Below are positions 34,596-43,986 of a stretch of 64,000 bases of DNA, piece after piece; position 1 is the stretch's first letter, and the number at the start of each line of letters is the position of its first letter. Source of the stretch: Riptortus pedestris (taxonomy: Eukaryota; Arthropoda; Insecta; Hemiptera; Alydidae). The notes beneath the pieces are model-generated. The model did not search any database, had not been told where the DNA came from, and saw only the letters and a list, made by a program, of their open reading frames with translations. The translations under genes and the position numbers were made by a program. The stretch covers positions 127,839,001 to 127,903,000 of the forward strand of contig CM032228.1 in the NCBI GenBank assembly GCA_019009955.1, read 5' to 3'.

Positions 34596-35003
34596 GGCGG
34601 ACTGTGAACATGAGACTGAGAAATTTACATCGTAGTGTGGACACTAGACGAGACAATGAACGGTGTCTCTAGACAGTCTATAGACCGTGTCTCGAAACCG
34701 TCTCTAGACGGTCTATAGACAAATCGCGCAACATGGTCTACTGGTGTGGACTTAGCTTAAAGCATTATAGCAAAGTTCTTACCCTCACCTAGCTTTTTGA
34801 GTATAAATAAAATTATTTTTAGAGTACCACTGTTATTTTTTTACTCCAGGTAAATTATTAGAAAATCCGAATTATTTAATGCTTTGAACAAATAAAATAT
34901 AAAACAATATTGCTAACCGTCAAACGGGACGTTGTCGTGAGGTTAATTGTGTTAACTTATTTCCTGTTAAATGTTGGCATTATATTAGAATGTGTGAAAT
35001 TTG

Positions 35004-35005
<2 letters not shown>

Positions 35006-35095
<90 letters not shown>
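35006..35095. repeat. (TC)n followed by (TA)n microsatellite
   Basis: About 15 TC units then about 28 TA units with a single ACACATA interruption at about 35059. It immediately precedes a family E copy. Confidence 0.95.
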
Positions 35096-35097
<2 letters not shown>

Positions 35098-35099
<2 letters not shown>

Positions 35100-36141
35100 A
35101 AATTGTAACCTCTGTCTGTACATTGATTTTTTTTTCAAAATTTCACGATACTTTTTCGTTTCACATGTCATAGACGATATCTGCAATTTGTTTGTTACCT
35201 TTTCACGCATAAAGAGCTGAACCGAATTTTATGATACTTGGTATGTGTACCCAACTCAGACTTATTAATATTCTCTGAGACCAACAGGAGTGAGGGTTAT
35301 AAGGGAGGCCTGAAATTAAAAATAGCGATATTTCGTTTCCTATTGGTTTTTCGGCAAATATGCACATAACAAAAGTGTGTGTATTTTGTTATTTAAAGTA
35401 ACTTTTCCTATATAAGTTTTTGTCGTATACCGAAGTATAAACAAGATATACACCAAAAACTAAAGCGGGAGCCGACCATTTTATTGGGCACTAACGATTG
35501 AACGGAACTTAACAAACCTCGGTATGTGTGAACTAGCATTAATTCTTCAATGACTACAAGCTATATTAAAATTTTTAGGTTCGAATGGGAGTGGGGGTTA
35601 TGAGGCCTGAAATAAAATTTCGCGATATTTCATTTTCTATTTGTTTTTCGGCAAACGTGAACATAACAAAAGTTGTTTACCATACTTTGTTTTTTAGAGT
35701 AACTTTTGTTTTATACATTTTTTCGTATAACAATGTATGAAGCAAGTAATTTCCGTAGAATTGTTGATATGCTCAACAATTCTTTCCAATACAAACTACC
35801 AGGTCACCGTCGGTCTTTGTACCGGATTAAGGGAAAGGAAATTTTATTCATGAATGGGTTGGAAGACGGAATACTTTCCATGATTATGAATTATATGATC
35901 CATTACGTTATGAAAAAAAAAATACATGCACAGGAGACGGGAAATATAAAAATATTGAGGGCAGTGAAGCCTTACATAATAAATAATTTTATTACTAACA
36001 GATCCACAGCAACGCGGGGTATAAACCCTAAACACAGGGACGGGGATGTTGTCAAAATATTGTGAAAAGTAAAGCCTCGCCAAAAAAATACCATTGTCAT
36101 TCAACCTCAAATGAATTCCCGGGCGAAGACAGATAACTTAG

Positions 36142-36143
<2 letters not shown>
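35098..36143 (+). mobile_element. Family E copy E5
   Basis: Left AAATTGTAACCTCTGTCTGT, two internal units each with GTTTTTCGGCAAA(TA)TG.ACATAACAAAAG, right end CAAATGAATTCCCGGGCGAA...ACTTAGCTA before (TA)n at 36144-36202. The terminal hairpin is damaged compared with 43830-43849. An open stretch of 119 codons (35706-36065) is not conserved in other copies and is not thought to be a gene. Confidence 0.7.
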
Positions 36144-36202
<59 letters not shown>

Positions 36203-36204
<2 letters not shown>

Positions 36205-36643
36205 CACTCTAGCGGTCGTAATTTTTATATGATCGTCACGAAACTCGATATTTAAAGATTTTATGTAAAAAGGAAGGTCAAGTTCGTCTAAAATCCAGTG
36301 GGAAGGGGTGGCTTAGAGGGGGAGAATGTCGAAAATTGGAGAGATCTCCGTTTTTATGGGTCGGATCGAAAAATCGTATAGGGTTAGTCTTATTTCAAAT
36401 GTAATGTTCTATATATGTTGTTATATACTTTTTTTCAATATATTGATCATTGAACCAATATATTTGCCTTTTTTAATTTTCAGTCTTCAGTAAACCCCCA
36501 CTGCTACTCATTTTATATTAACAAGAAGCTTTTATATTATGAAACACTTTATTTGAAGCCTAAATACCAAATATTGTTCTCATTGAAATTTTACGTTTTC
36601 AGATAAATGCAAATATTGTGCCACATGTGGGGAATCTACTTTT
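36203..36643 (+). repeat. Family A fragment, variant B, left end missing
   Basis: Starts inside the (TA)n tract with ACACTCTAGCGGTCGTAATT, then GGGTCGGATCGAAAAATC, CTTTATTTGAAGCCTAAATACC and CACATGTGGGGAATCTACTTTT. The palindrome side is replaced by family E. Confidence 0.6.
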
Positions 36644-37694
36644 ATGTGCTTCACATCAGCTAGATCAGAATTGTTTACAAAATGACACGCATTTTCCAAA
36701 TACGTTTTATTTCCTACATCATAAGAGAACTAGTGGTACCTTTGAAGTACTTCTCCGATTTCGTTTGAGATAAAGCATTTTAATATCGGTACATTTACCG
36801 ATAACATTTTATTGGAAAGTTTCAGGCCTCATATAAGCCGAGATTAACGAATATTGGTTAATTAATGACTCCTATTACTTGATTTCTTAAATTATACTGC
36901 TGATTACATCGTTCACAGTGTTTGCAGGAAGATGGGAGGCGATAAGGTTTCTTAATTGATTTAATTAGTCATTATCCTAGTATTCTATCTACAAGGTTTG
37001 TGGATGAAGACAATTCAATGCTGTAGATAGTATTGTATCCAGGTATTTGAATCCTTATGTTTTCGCCTCCTTTATTAATAAACATTGGATTAGAACTGTA
37101 ATTAGAAAAATGTTAATACTTCTTATCTAATCTATTTCAATGCTAATATTATGATTTATCATTATTTTAATAATATTAATTATTTGTTGTTATTTATTGC
37201 TAATGGTTAAATTATCAATACATTTATTTATTCAATGTTTTATTCATGGGCTTTATACACGTTCATGTTTTATGTATGTACGTATCACTGAAAATGATGG
37301 CTTCCTAAATACGAGGTTGGCTTAGAAGGGGTGATATCATCAAATGATACTAAGTTCTCATCACTTAGCTCCTATTTGTTTTTTTACCATACATCTGACA
37401 TTTTTTACATCTGTTTATCCATCTATTTTAGGGTTAAGCAAACCCCTAAAAGGTTTATGAATTTCCGTTCGTTAATTTGAAGTATTCACCGAATGAATCG
37501 CTTTCTCCAAAAACTGACTACCTGAAGTACAGACATTTTAAGAGTGTTATTTCTCCGTTACATTGACTTCACTAATTTTTCTTGGTGTTTGTCACACTAA
37601 CACGTTCTGACCTGATAGCTGACTATAAATACATACCTATTGGCTCACTCTCTTTCAGTGGATTGGCCAGTCTGTCGAACTTGTGAGAGCTAGT
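36644..37694. other. Intergenic DNA
   Basis: No gene or shared repeat recognised. Confidence 0.5.
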
Positions 37695-37809
37695 AAACTG
37701 AAGGCTGAAAAATAAAAAATACAAATATCTCGGTTGATATTGAAGAAGAAAATATCTAGTTAAACAACATTAACCTTTTACGATTCGACTCATAGTCACG
37801 GAGATAGAT
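37695..37809 (-). repeat. Family A fragment into which Copia inserted
   Basis: CTGAAGGCTGAAAAATAAAA, ACAAATATCTCGGTTGATAT and GTCACGGAGATAGATATTTT are family A interior in reverse. The sequence continues after the Copia element at 42527 with GAATTTTCGAATCCCCCTCG. Confidence 0.6.
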
Positions 37810-37814
37810 ATTTT

Positions 37815-38007
37815 TGTTGGTTATTTTGTGATCAATATTTCCAATCAAATGTACCGGGTCCTGGAAAAACAGCTGGGAACAGAGAGCACTCTGGCGGGGA
37901 TTTTTGTAATCTACCACAACATGTTATCTTGAGTTGTAGCTGCTTTTTTTTTCAAATAGAAGTTTTTATCCAAAGTCATCTGTTTAATCATTTTCCCAAA
38001 CCCTTCA
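37815..38007 (+). repeat. Copia 5' LTR
   Basis: TGTTGGTTATTTTGTGATCA ... CCCAAACCCTTCA, 193 bp, TG...CA ends. No obvious TATA box in it. Confidence 0.95.
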
Positions 38008-38164
38008 GGTTATGGGCCCAGTGATTGCTTAAATCGTTTTCTATCGAGAAAAAGTATAGATTCGATCGAAAAACTTCATGAAAAGTGTAAATCTCGTGTG
38101 TTGTCCCCATGTGCAGTGAGGTTAGGTTGTGAACAGTTGATTATTTCGCTGAATTTCGTTCATC

Positions 38165-39556
38165 ATGGCATCAAACCACCCTCCACCGGTTGAGAAACTT
38201 CTCGGCAGACAAAATTACGCTTCGTGGAAATTTGCAGCTAAGGCATATTTGAATCTTGACGATTTGTGGCGTGTGGTCGATGGATCAATCGTTGTTCCCA
38301 AGTTAGAAGGCGCTGCTACGACGCAGAAAGAAGAGAACATTTTAGTAAAAGATCGGAAAGCTTTTTCAAAAATAGTACTTATTATCGATCCAATTGTGTT
38401 CCCACACATAGAAAGTGCATCTACAGCCAAGGAGGCTTGGGACAACTTGAAGACTGCATTCGAGGACAATGGTCTTACCAGGAAGGTAGGTCTTTTGAGA
38501 TCATTGATAACGACCAGACTAGAAAACTGTTCTTCAGTTGAAGAATATGTCAATAAAATTATGTCAACATCACAGAGGCTCACTGATATTGGCTTCAAAG
38601 TGGATGATGAGTGGCTCGGGACAATTTTATTGGCGGGCTTGTCTGATGAATACAAGCCAATGATCATGGGTTTAGAGAGCTCGGGACTGAAAATCACAGG
38701 AGACTCGATTAAAGTAAAAATTCTCCAGGATGTGAAGACTCCCGCACATTCACATACACCCAGTAGTGAGACTGCATTGTTCTCCCAGGGGAAGGGTTCC
38801 AAAGGCAAAGGAAAACATAAAATTGAGTGTTATGCATGTCACAAAAGGGGACATTATGCTTCACAGTGCAGTACCAAGAAGATGGAGACCCAAGATCGTA
38901 AGAAACAAGATTCTACTGAAAATTCAAATCAAGGAAAACCCAAAGGTAAAGCATTTTTTGCTTACATGTCTAGACCTAATGACACTAGCAACAGTGTAGA
39001 TTTTTTTCTTGACTCGGGTTGCAGTTCTCACCTAGTCAATGACATAGATATACTAGACAATGTATCTGGTGATTCAGATTTAAAAATTTCGACAATAAAT
39101 AATGTAAATTTATCTGCTCAGGCTGTTGGTACAACCAACATTTCACTGATAGTTAATGGACAGGCTGATAGCGTTGTAGCGCATGATGTACATTACGTGC
39201 CAGGTATAGGTGCTAACCTATTATCAGTCAGCAAAATTACTGATAAGGGACATTCGGTCATATTCACCAAAGAAATGGGAAAGGTCATTGACCCTAATGG
39301 TGAAGTATTAGCCACAGCTAAAAGGAAGAATGGGATCTACAAGCTTGATACCATGAAGGACAGAATATTACCTACCTATTTCGCTGAAGATGCAGGTTCC
39401 CTAATGCATCGACGTTTAGGACATCTTTCCAGGAAGGGGATGAACCTACTTCAAGACATGTGTACAGGTATTGATAGAAAGAAAATTTTATTTGGACCAA
39501 TACACAAGTATTATACACAAATGGATGTTATTATACAAGATTTCTTACAAAATTAA
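38165..39556 (+). CDS. Copia gag, protease and start of integrase (interrupted)
   Basis: 463 codons from the ATG at 38165. Residues 1-200: copia-type Gag (LLGRQNYASWKFAAKAYL...). CCHC zinc knuckle CYACHKRGHYASQC at 221-234, Ser/Gln/Lys-rich linker, aspartic protease active site FFLDSGCSSHLVND with DSG at 283-285, and the start of the pre-integrase zinc motif MHRRLGHLS (His415, His420). The last about 30 codons (from about 39477) are foreign, from the 158-bp insert, and end in TAA. The authentic reading continues after 39645 in another frame. Confidence 0.9.
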   Translation: MASNHPPPVEKLLGRQNYASWKFAAKAYLNLDDLWRVVDGSIVVPKLEGAATTQKEENILVKDRKAFSKIVLIIDPIVFPHIESASTAKEAWDNLKTAFEDNGLTRKVGLLRSLITTRLENCSSVEEYVNKIMSTSQRLTDIGFKVDDEWLGTILLAGLSDEYKPMIMGLESSGLKITGDSIKVKILQDVKTPAHSHTPSSETALFSQGKGSKGKGKHKIECYACHKRGHYASQCSTKKMETQDRKKQDSTENSNQGKPKGKAFFAYMSRPNDTSNSVDFFLDSGCSSHLVNDIDILDNVSGDSDLKISTINNVNLSAQAVGTTNISLIVNGQADSVVAHDVHYVPGIGANLLSVSKITDKGHSVIFTKEMGKVIDPNGEVLATAKRKNGIYKLDTMKDRILPTYFAEDAGSLMHRRLGHLSRKGMNLLQDMCTGIDRKKILFGPIHKYYTQMDVIIQDFLQN

Positions 39557-39645
39557 AGATAAAAGATTTTGGTACAACTTCGGACGTAGTCGTCCTTCAG
39601 TCATTGCACCTAAATCATAATGAGTTGCTCCACTAGGTATTGATA
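39466..39645. repeat. 158-bp insert flanked by 11-bp direct repeats inside Copia
   Basis: AGGTATTGATA occurs at 39466-39476 and again at 39635-39645. Between them are 158 bp absent from the normal Copia layout: the zinc-motif coding sequence before it and after it is otherwise continuous. On the minus strand the insert reads as an open tail SGATHYDLGAMTEGRLRPKL and a few more residues to a stop, then AATAAA 15 bp from the far end, so it looks like the 3' end of an unrelated transcript in antisense. Confidence 0.75.
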
Positions 39646-39740
39646 AAATAACACCTAATGATGATCCATGTGAAGTCTGCTTATTAGGGAAGCATGCTCG
39701 ACTACCCTTCAGAGTCAGTAAGAGCCGAGCAAAGGAGATC

Positions 39741-42116
39741 TTGGAAGTTCTACATATGGATTTATGTGGACCCATGGAAAATTTATCCATAGGTGGAAGT
39801 AAATATTTTTTCACCTTAATTGACGACTTCTCTCGTTACACATTCGTGTATTTTCTTTCAGAAAAGAACAAAGTGAGTGATATTTTTGCTGAATTTCGGG
39901 CTCTGGTTGAAACTCAGACAGGGAAGAAAATCAAGTGTGTGAGGTCTGACAATGGGACTGAGTTCGTCAACTCAAAGTTCAAAGCTGGACTTATTTCTGC
40001 AGGAATCAGGCATCAACTGACCGTTAGGTACTCGCCACAGAGTAACGGAGTGGCTGAACGAGCCAACAGATCCATTGTGGAGAAGGCTCGCACTATGTTA
40101 CAGGATGCTGGTTTGCCCAAAAGCTATTGGGCAGATGCTGTTTCTACGGCCGTTTACCTCAACAATCGCGCACCGTCAAAGGCTGTTGTCGGGAGGACTC
40201 CATATGAAGCGTGGTATGGTAAGAGGCCTGATATGTCTCACTTGAGGATTTTTGGATGTCCGGCTATGGCACAGGTTCCCAAGGAAATCCGAAGAAAATG
40301 GGATCCTAAATCGGCAAAATACATTTTTGTCGGATACTCAGAGGAAATCAAAGGGTATCGATTAATTGATCCTGAAACGAAGAAGGTTACTATGAGTCGA
40401 GATGTTGTTTTTCTTGAAACTTCAAACCAAGAAAGACATAAGCCTCGACAGCTGCCTACTACGTCAGGATTTTTAGATGTGGATGAGCCGCCTGCTCTCC
40501 AGGATACAACCAATTCACAAGAGGACGTTTCTGATGAGAATACGGAATCAGGATACGACCATCAGACTGATTCTGATGATTCAGTGCCAGGATCTGTCTC
40601 TAGCGAGCCAGATATCCAGGAGGAGAACTCACCTCAGGTTCGACGATCCAGTCGTGTGCCGAAACCAAAGGATATGAGTGATTTCGTCACATATCTAGCT
40701 GCACTGAACCCCATTGAAGAACCATTGACCGCAGATGAGGCGCTCGAAGGTCCGTACTCCAAGCAATGGAGATTGGCGATGGAAGACGAACTGAATTCGT
40801 TTAAGAAAAACAAGACATATGACTGGGTAAAGTTACCTACAGGGAAGAAACCCTTACAAGCCAAATGGGTATTCAAAGTGAAAAATCCAGATAGCGAAAA
40901 CCCTAAATTCAAAGCTCGATTAGTGGTGAAGGGGTGTGCTCAGCGTGCTGGCATAGACTACCAAGAAACTTTCTCCCCCGTTCTCAAGTACACATCACTA
41001 AGATATTTGTTCGCGCTTGCTGTGAAGAAAAATTTGAAGGTCTTTCACATGGACGTTAAAACCGCATATCTACACGGTGATTTGGAGGAGGAGATTTATG
41101 TTACACCTCCAGAAGTAGCAGAGCAGCACAAGAATTGTGTTTGGCGACTAAAGAAGTCCATGTATGGACTAAAACAGAGTGGAAGGTGTTGGAATCAAAC
41201 TCTTCATCAATCCTTGACAGAGCTGTCACTCACACAGTCAGAGGCCGACCCCTGCATCTACTACAGGAGTGTTGATAGCGACTATATTGTTGTAGCAGTA
41301 TATGTCGACGATTTGTTGATTTTTACTAATAAAGAGGAATTGAAAACCAAGTTGAAGAGAGAACTTCAAACAAAGTATGGTATGACTGACTTGGGTGAGG
41401 CGAAGAACTGCCTTGGCATGAACCTTACAAGAGACGAAGCCACTGGGAAACTGTGGATTGACCAATCTGCCTATACTGAGAAAATCCTACAGCGCTTCAA
41501 CATGGCTGAAGCGAAGCCTGTGTCTACTCCGATGGAACACGGACAGAAGGACCCCGAGGATGATGAGGACTGCCCTGCATCTGTGCCATACCTGGAGGCG
41601 GTAGGAAGTTTACTTTATCTTTGCCAAATTTCGAGGCCCGACATATGTTTTGCAGTCAATCATGTGAGTAGATTTTGTAAAAAACCTAAAAAGAGTCATT
41701 GGATTAAAGTTAAAAGGATTTTTAGGTATTTGAGAGGGACTCAAAATTGTAAATTGGAATTTTCTAAACATGGAAATCAAGAATTGGAATGTTATAGTGA
41801 TGCGGATTGGGCAAATCAAGTTAATGACAGACATTCAATAACTGGAAGTTGTTTTAAATTTATGAATGGTTTAATTTCTTGGAGTACTAAGAAACAGAGT
41901 ACAGTCTCACTTTCAACTGTTGAAAGTGAGTATATTGCATTGTCATTTACGGTTCAGGAAGCTTTATGGTTAAAAGTTTTAATGAATGAAATTGAGCCAA
42001 ATTGTTACAACTTTCCAACAAAGATTTTTTGTGATAATATGGGTGCAATTCATCTAGCAAGAAATTCAGTTACGAGTCAAAGGTCTAAACATATAGATGT
42101 TAGACATCATTTTTGA
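39741..42116 (+). CDS. Copia integrase, reverse transcriptase and RNase H
   Basis: 791 codons. Integrase core D7 (MDLCGPM), D70 (SDNGTEF) and E106 (VAERANRS), a DD35E spacing; integrase C-terminal region; reverse transcriptase with KARLVVKGCAQ and YVDDLLIF (DD at 523-524); RNase H with YSDADWA (D687), TVESEYIALS and FCDNMGAIHL, HIDVRHHF at the end. A missing T in the run at about 42111-42115 brings a TGA; about 47 further codons (MPTEEMLSDILTKPLSREKH region, to 42249) remain readable in the next frame, as the normal Copia tail. The true reading frame begins before 39741, at the pre-integrase zinc motif; ATG 39741 is only the first Met here. Confidence 0.92.
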   Translation: MEVLHMDLCGPMENLSIGGSKYFFTLIDDFSRYTFVYFLSEKNKVSDIFAEFRALVETQTGKKIKCVRSDNGTEFVNSKFKAGLISAGIRHQLTVRYSPQSNGVAERANRSIVEKARTMLQDAGLPKSYWADAVSTAVYLNNRAPSKAVVGRTPYEAWYGKRPDMSHLRIFGCPAMAQVPKEIRRKWDPKSAKYIFVGYSEEIKGYRLIDPETKKVTMSRDVVFLETSNQERHKPRQLPTTSGFLDVDEPPALQDTTNSQEDVSDENTESGYDHQTDSDDSVPGSVSSEPDIQEENSPQVRRSSRVPKPKDMSDFVTYLAALNPIEEPLTADEALEGPYSKQWRLAMEDELNSFKKNKTYDWVKLPTGKKPLQAKWVFKVKNPDSENPKFKARLVVKGCAQRAGIDYQETFSPVLKYTSLRYLFALAVKKNLKVFHMDVKTAYLHGDLEEEIYVTPPEVAEQHKNCVWRLKKSMYGLKQSGRCWNQTLHQSLTELSLTQSEADPCIYYRSVDSDYIVVAVYVDDLLIFTNKEELKTKLKRELQTKYGMTDLGEAKNCLGMNLTRDEATGKLWIDQSAYTEKILQRFNMAEAKPVSTPMEHGQKDPEDDEDCPASVPYLEAVGSLLYLCQISRPDICFAVNHVSRFCKKPKKSHWIKVKRIFRYLRGTQNCKLEFSKHGNQELECYSDADWANQVNDRHSITGSCFKFMNGLISWSTKKQSTVSLSTVESEYIALSFTVQEALWLKVLMNEIEPNCYNFPTKIFCDNMGAIHLARNSVTSQRSKHIDVRHHF

Positions 42117-42330
42117 GAACACATGTCAACAATAAAAATATTGTGCTGGAGCATATGCCCACTGAAGAAATGCTCTCTGATATTTTGACGAAACCTTTAA
42201 GTAGGGAAAAACATGAATATTTTTTCAAGTGTTTTGGACTTATAAAGTAAATTGTATTGTTTTGCAAAGTAAATTGTATTGTTTTACAAAGTAAATTGTA
42301 TTGTTTTTGGAAATATCGCTCAAGGGGAAG

Positions 42331-42521
42331 TGTTGGTTATTTTGTGATCAATATTTCCAATCAAATGTACCGGGTCCTGGAAAAACAGCTGGGAACAGAG
42401 AGCACTCTGGCGGGGATTTTTGTAATCTACCACAACATGTTATCTTGAGTTGTAGCTGCTTTTTTTCAAATAGAAGTTTTTATCCAAAGTCATCTGTTTA
42501 ATCATTTTCCCAAACCCTTCA
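42331..42521 (+). repeat. Copia 3' LTR
   Basis: 191 bp, same as the 5' LTR except for a two-base shorter T run; preceded by the polypurine tract and followed by the target duplication ATTTT. Confidence 0.95.
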
Positions 42522-42591
42522 ATTTTGAATTTTCGAATCCCCCTCGACCTCTAAATACGAAATAAAGATCTTAATAAATACCCTTTATTGA

Positions 42592-42630
42592 GCAACTAGC
42601 CGAATTACCCGTCGATGGCGGGTTAAATAT
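42592..42630 (-). repeat. Helitron-like 3' terminus
   Basis: On the minus strand: hairpin ACCCG-CCATCGA-CGGGT, then AATTCGG, then CTAG and T. Hairpin, short spacer and CTRR before T is the Helitron 3' signature. The stem differs from that of family E (CCCGG/CCGGG), so it is another family or a diverged end. Confidence 0.5.
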
Positions 42631-42648
42631 TTAATGTTGATATTAAAA

Positions 42649-43986
42649 AAAAAATCCGTCACGCAGGGGCTGCGTAAACTAAGCAGATTTCCCACGTGAA
42701 GCTATACAATAGAGCCGAACAGTTACGACCGAACTAGCTTTTGGCGGGAAACGTTCGTTATCGGACCACATTTAATAAAAATGCAAATATCTCGGTTAAT
42801 ATTCAAGATAGAGAATAAACGTATAGAACAATTTAATTTGCAATAAGATTGGTTCTATACGATGTTTTGATTTGACGTATGGTAACGGAGATATTTCGAA
42901 TTTTCAAAAAACCTCCCCTCTAAAGCCCCCCTCCCCCTGGTCCGATTTCAGCCGTTAACGAACTTGATCTTTCTTTTTACATAAAACGACTAAATAATGA
43001 GTTTGGTAACGATTAAACAATAATTGCGACCGCTAGAGCGGTAACAGTATTATCTTAATATATATAAATCTCCTGTCACGATGTTTGTCCGCGATGGACT
43101 CCTAAACTACTTAACCGATTTTAAATTAAATTGGCACACCGTGAGCAGTCTGGTCCAACTTGAGAGATAGGCTATATTAATTTTCTCTGAGACGAACAGG
43201 AGTGGGGGTTATAAGGGAGGCCTGAAATTAAAAGTCGCGATATTTCGTTTTCTATTGTTTTTTTCGCAAATATGCACATAACAAAAGTTGTTTATTTTGT
43301 TATTTAGAGTAACTTTTGTCATAAACACTTTCATCGTATTCCGAAGTTTAAATGAGTTATACGCTTATGACTATAGCGGGAGTCAACAATATTATTTGGG
43401 ACAAAAGACCCAACCGAAATAAATAAAACTCGGTATGTGTATTAGTACTAACGCTTTCATTATAAGAAGCCATACCAACATTTCTAGGGACGGGCAGGAG
43501 TGGGGGTTTTAAGGTAAGCCAGAAATTAAAAATAGCGATATTTCGTTTCCTATTGGTTTATCGGCAAATATGAACATAACAAAAGTTGTTTATTTTGCTA
43601 TTTAGAGTAACTTTTGTTATATACACTTTTTTCGTATACCAAATTATAAACGAGATATACGCTAAAAATTATTGCGGAAGTGAAAAATTTTTATATTTAT
43701 TAACAAATCCACAGAAACGACGGGTATTAACCCTAAACACTGGGACGGGTAAATGTCAAATTATTGTGCAAAGTAAAGCCTTGCCAAAAAAATACCATCA
43801 CCATTCAGCCTCAAATCAATTCCCGGGCGAAGCCGGGTATCTGAGCTAGTATATGTATAAAGTTTTGAACGGACTTCATTTTCGTCATCTCCTGGATAGG
43901 ATCGATGGACATTTGAAGAAAAATTTCGAAAATCGCGTCATGAGTTCAACCTCAATAGCTGATTTCCCTTAAGGGAATTCTGCTAA
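42649..43986 (-). mobile_element. Family A copy R4 (variant C), split by a Helitron-like insertion
   Basis: Part 1, 42649-43068: TCCGTCACGCAGGGGCTGCG ... GGCGGGAAACG ... CGACCGCTAGAGCGGTAACAG. Part 2, 43850-43986: AGTTTTGAACGGACTTCATT ... GATTTCCCTTAAGGGAATTCTGCTAAAA. The (TA)n that normally joins them is where family E copy 43069-43849 inserted. Confidence 0.8.
43069..43849 (+). mobile_element. Family E copy E2, non-autonomous Helitron-like, complete (781 bp)
   Basis: Starts A|TCTCCTGTCACGATGTTTGTCC and ends with hairpin CCCGGGCGAAGCCGGG, TATCTGAG, CTAG|T. A|TC at the start and hairpin plus CTRR|T at the end, with no target duplication, are the structural marks of Helitrons. The interior has two of the about 295-bp units (GGAGTGGGGGTTATAAGGGA; GCGATATTTCGTTTCCTATT; AACAAAAGTTGTTTATTTTG). 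No RepHel protein is encoded. Confidence 0.75.

Larger units (their letters stand above)
33760..34757. mobile_element. PIF/Harbinger-type DNA transposon, internally deleted
   Basis: Inverted ends: GTCCACACTAGTAGACATGT...TGCGCGATTT on the left and its near complement AAATCGCGCAACATGGTCTA...GTGTGGAC on the right. Just inside each end are palindromes: GTCTACGTAGAC (33821-33832) and GGTCTATAGACC (33834-33845) on the left, GTCTATAGAC (34676-34685 and 34711-34720) on the right. The interior holds a MADF/Myb-SANT gene remnant on the plus strand and a transposase remnant on the minus strand, the two-gene, two-direction layout known for PIF/Harbinger elements. The TWA target duplication was not clear. 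Confidence 0.75.
37815..42521 (+). mobile_element. Copia (Ty1/copia) LTR retrotransposon, complete, 4707 bp
   Basis: Two LTRs (37815-38007 and 42331-42521) identical by eye except for a poly-T run of 9 versus 7. 5-bp target duplication ATTTT (37810-37814, 42522-42526). Primer binding site GGTTATGGGCCCAGTG at 38008, matching the anticodon region of initiator tRNA-Met as in Drosophila copia. Polypurine tract AAGGGGAAG at 42322-42330. Identical LTRs mean a recent insertion. The gag-pol frame is interrupted by a 169-bp duplication-plus-insert and by a single-base deletion near the end. Confidence 0.95.

Noticed and set aside
34279..34635. 118-codon plus-strand frame in the Harbinger element
   Set aside because: Shadow of the HARBI1-like minus-strand frame, which has the recognisable motifs.
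35706..36065. 119-codon open stretch inside family E copy E5
   Set aside because: Other family E copies at the same place are interrupted or diverge; composition is that of the repeat and no domain was recognised.
38215..38808. 197-codon minus-strand frame opposite Copia gag
   Set aside because: Antisense shadow of the gag frame; no motif.
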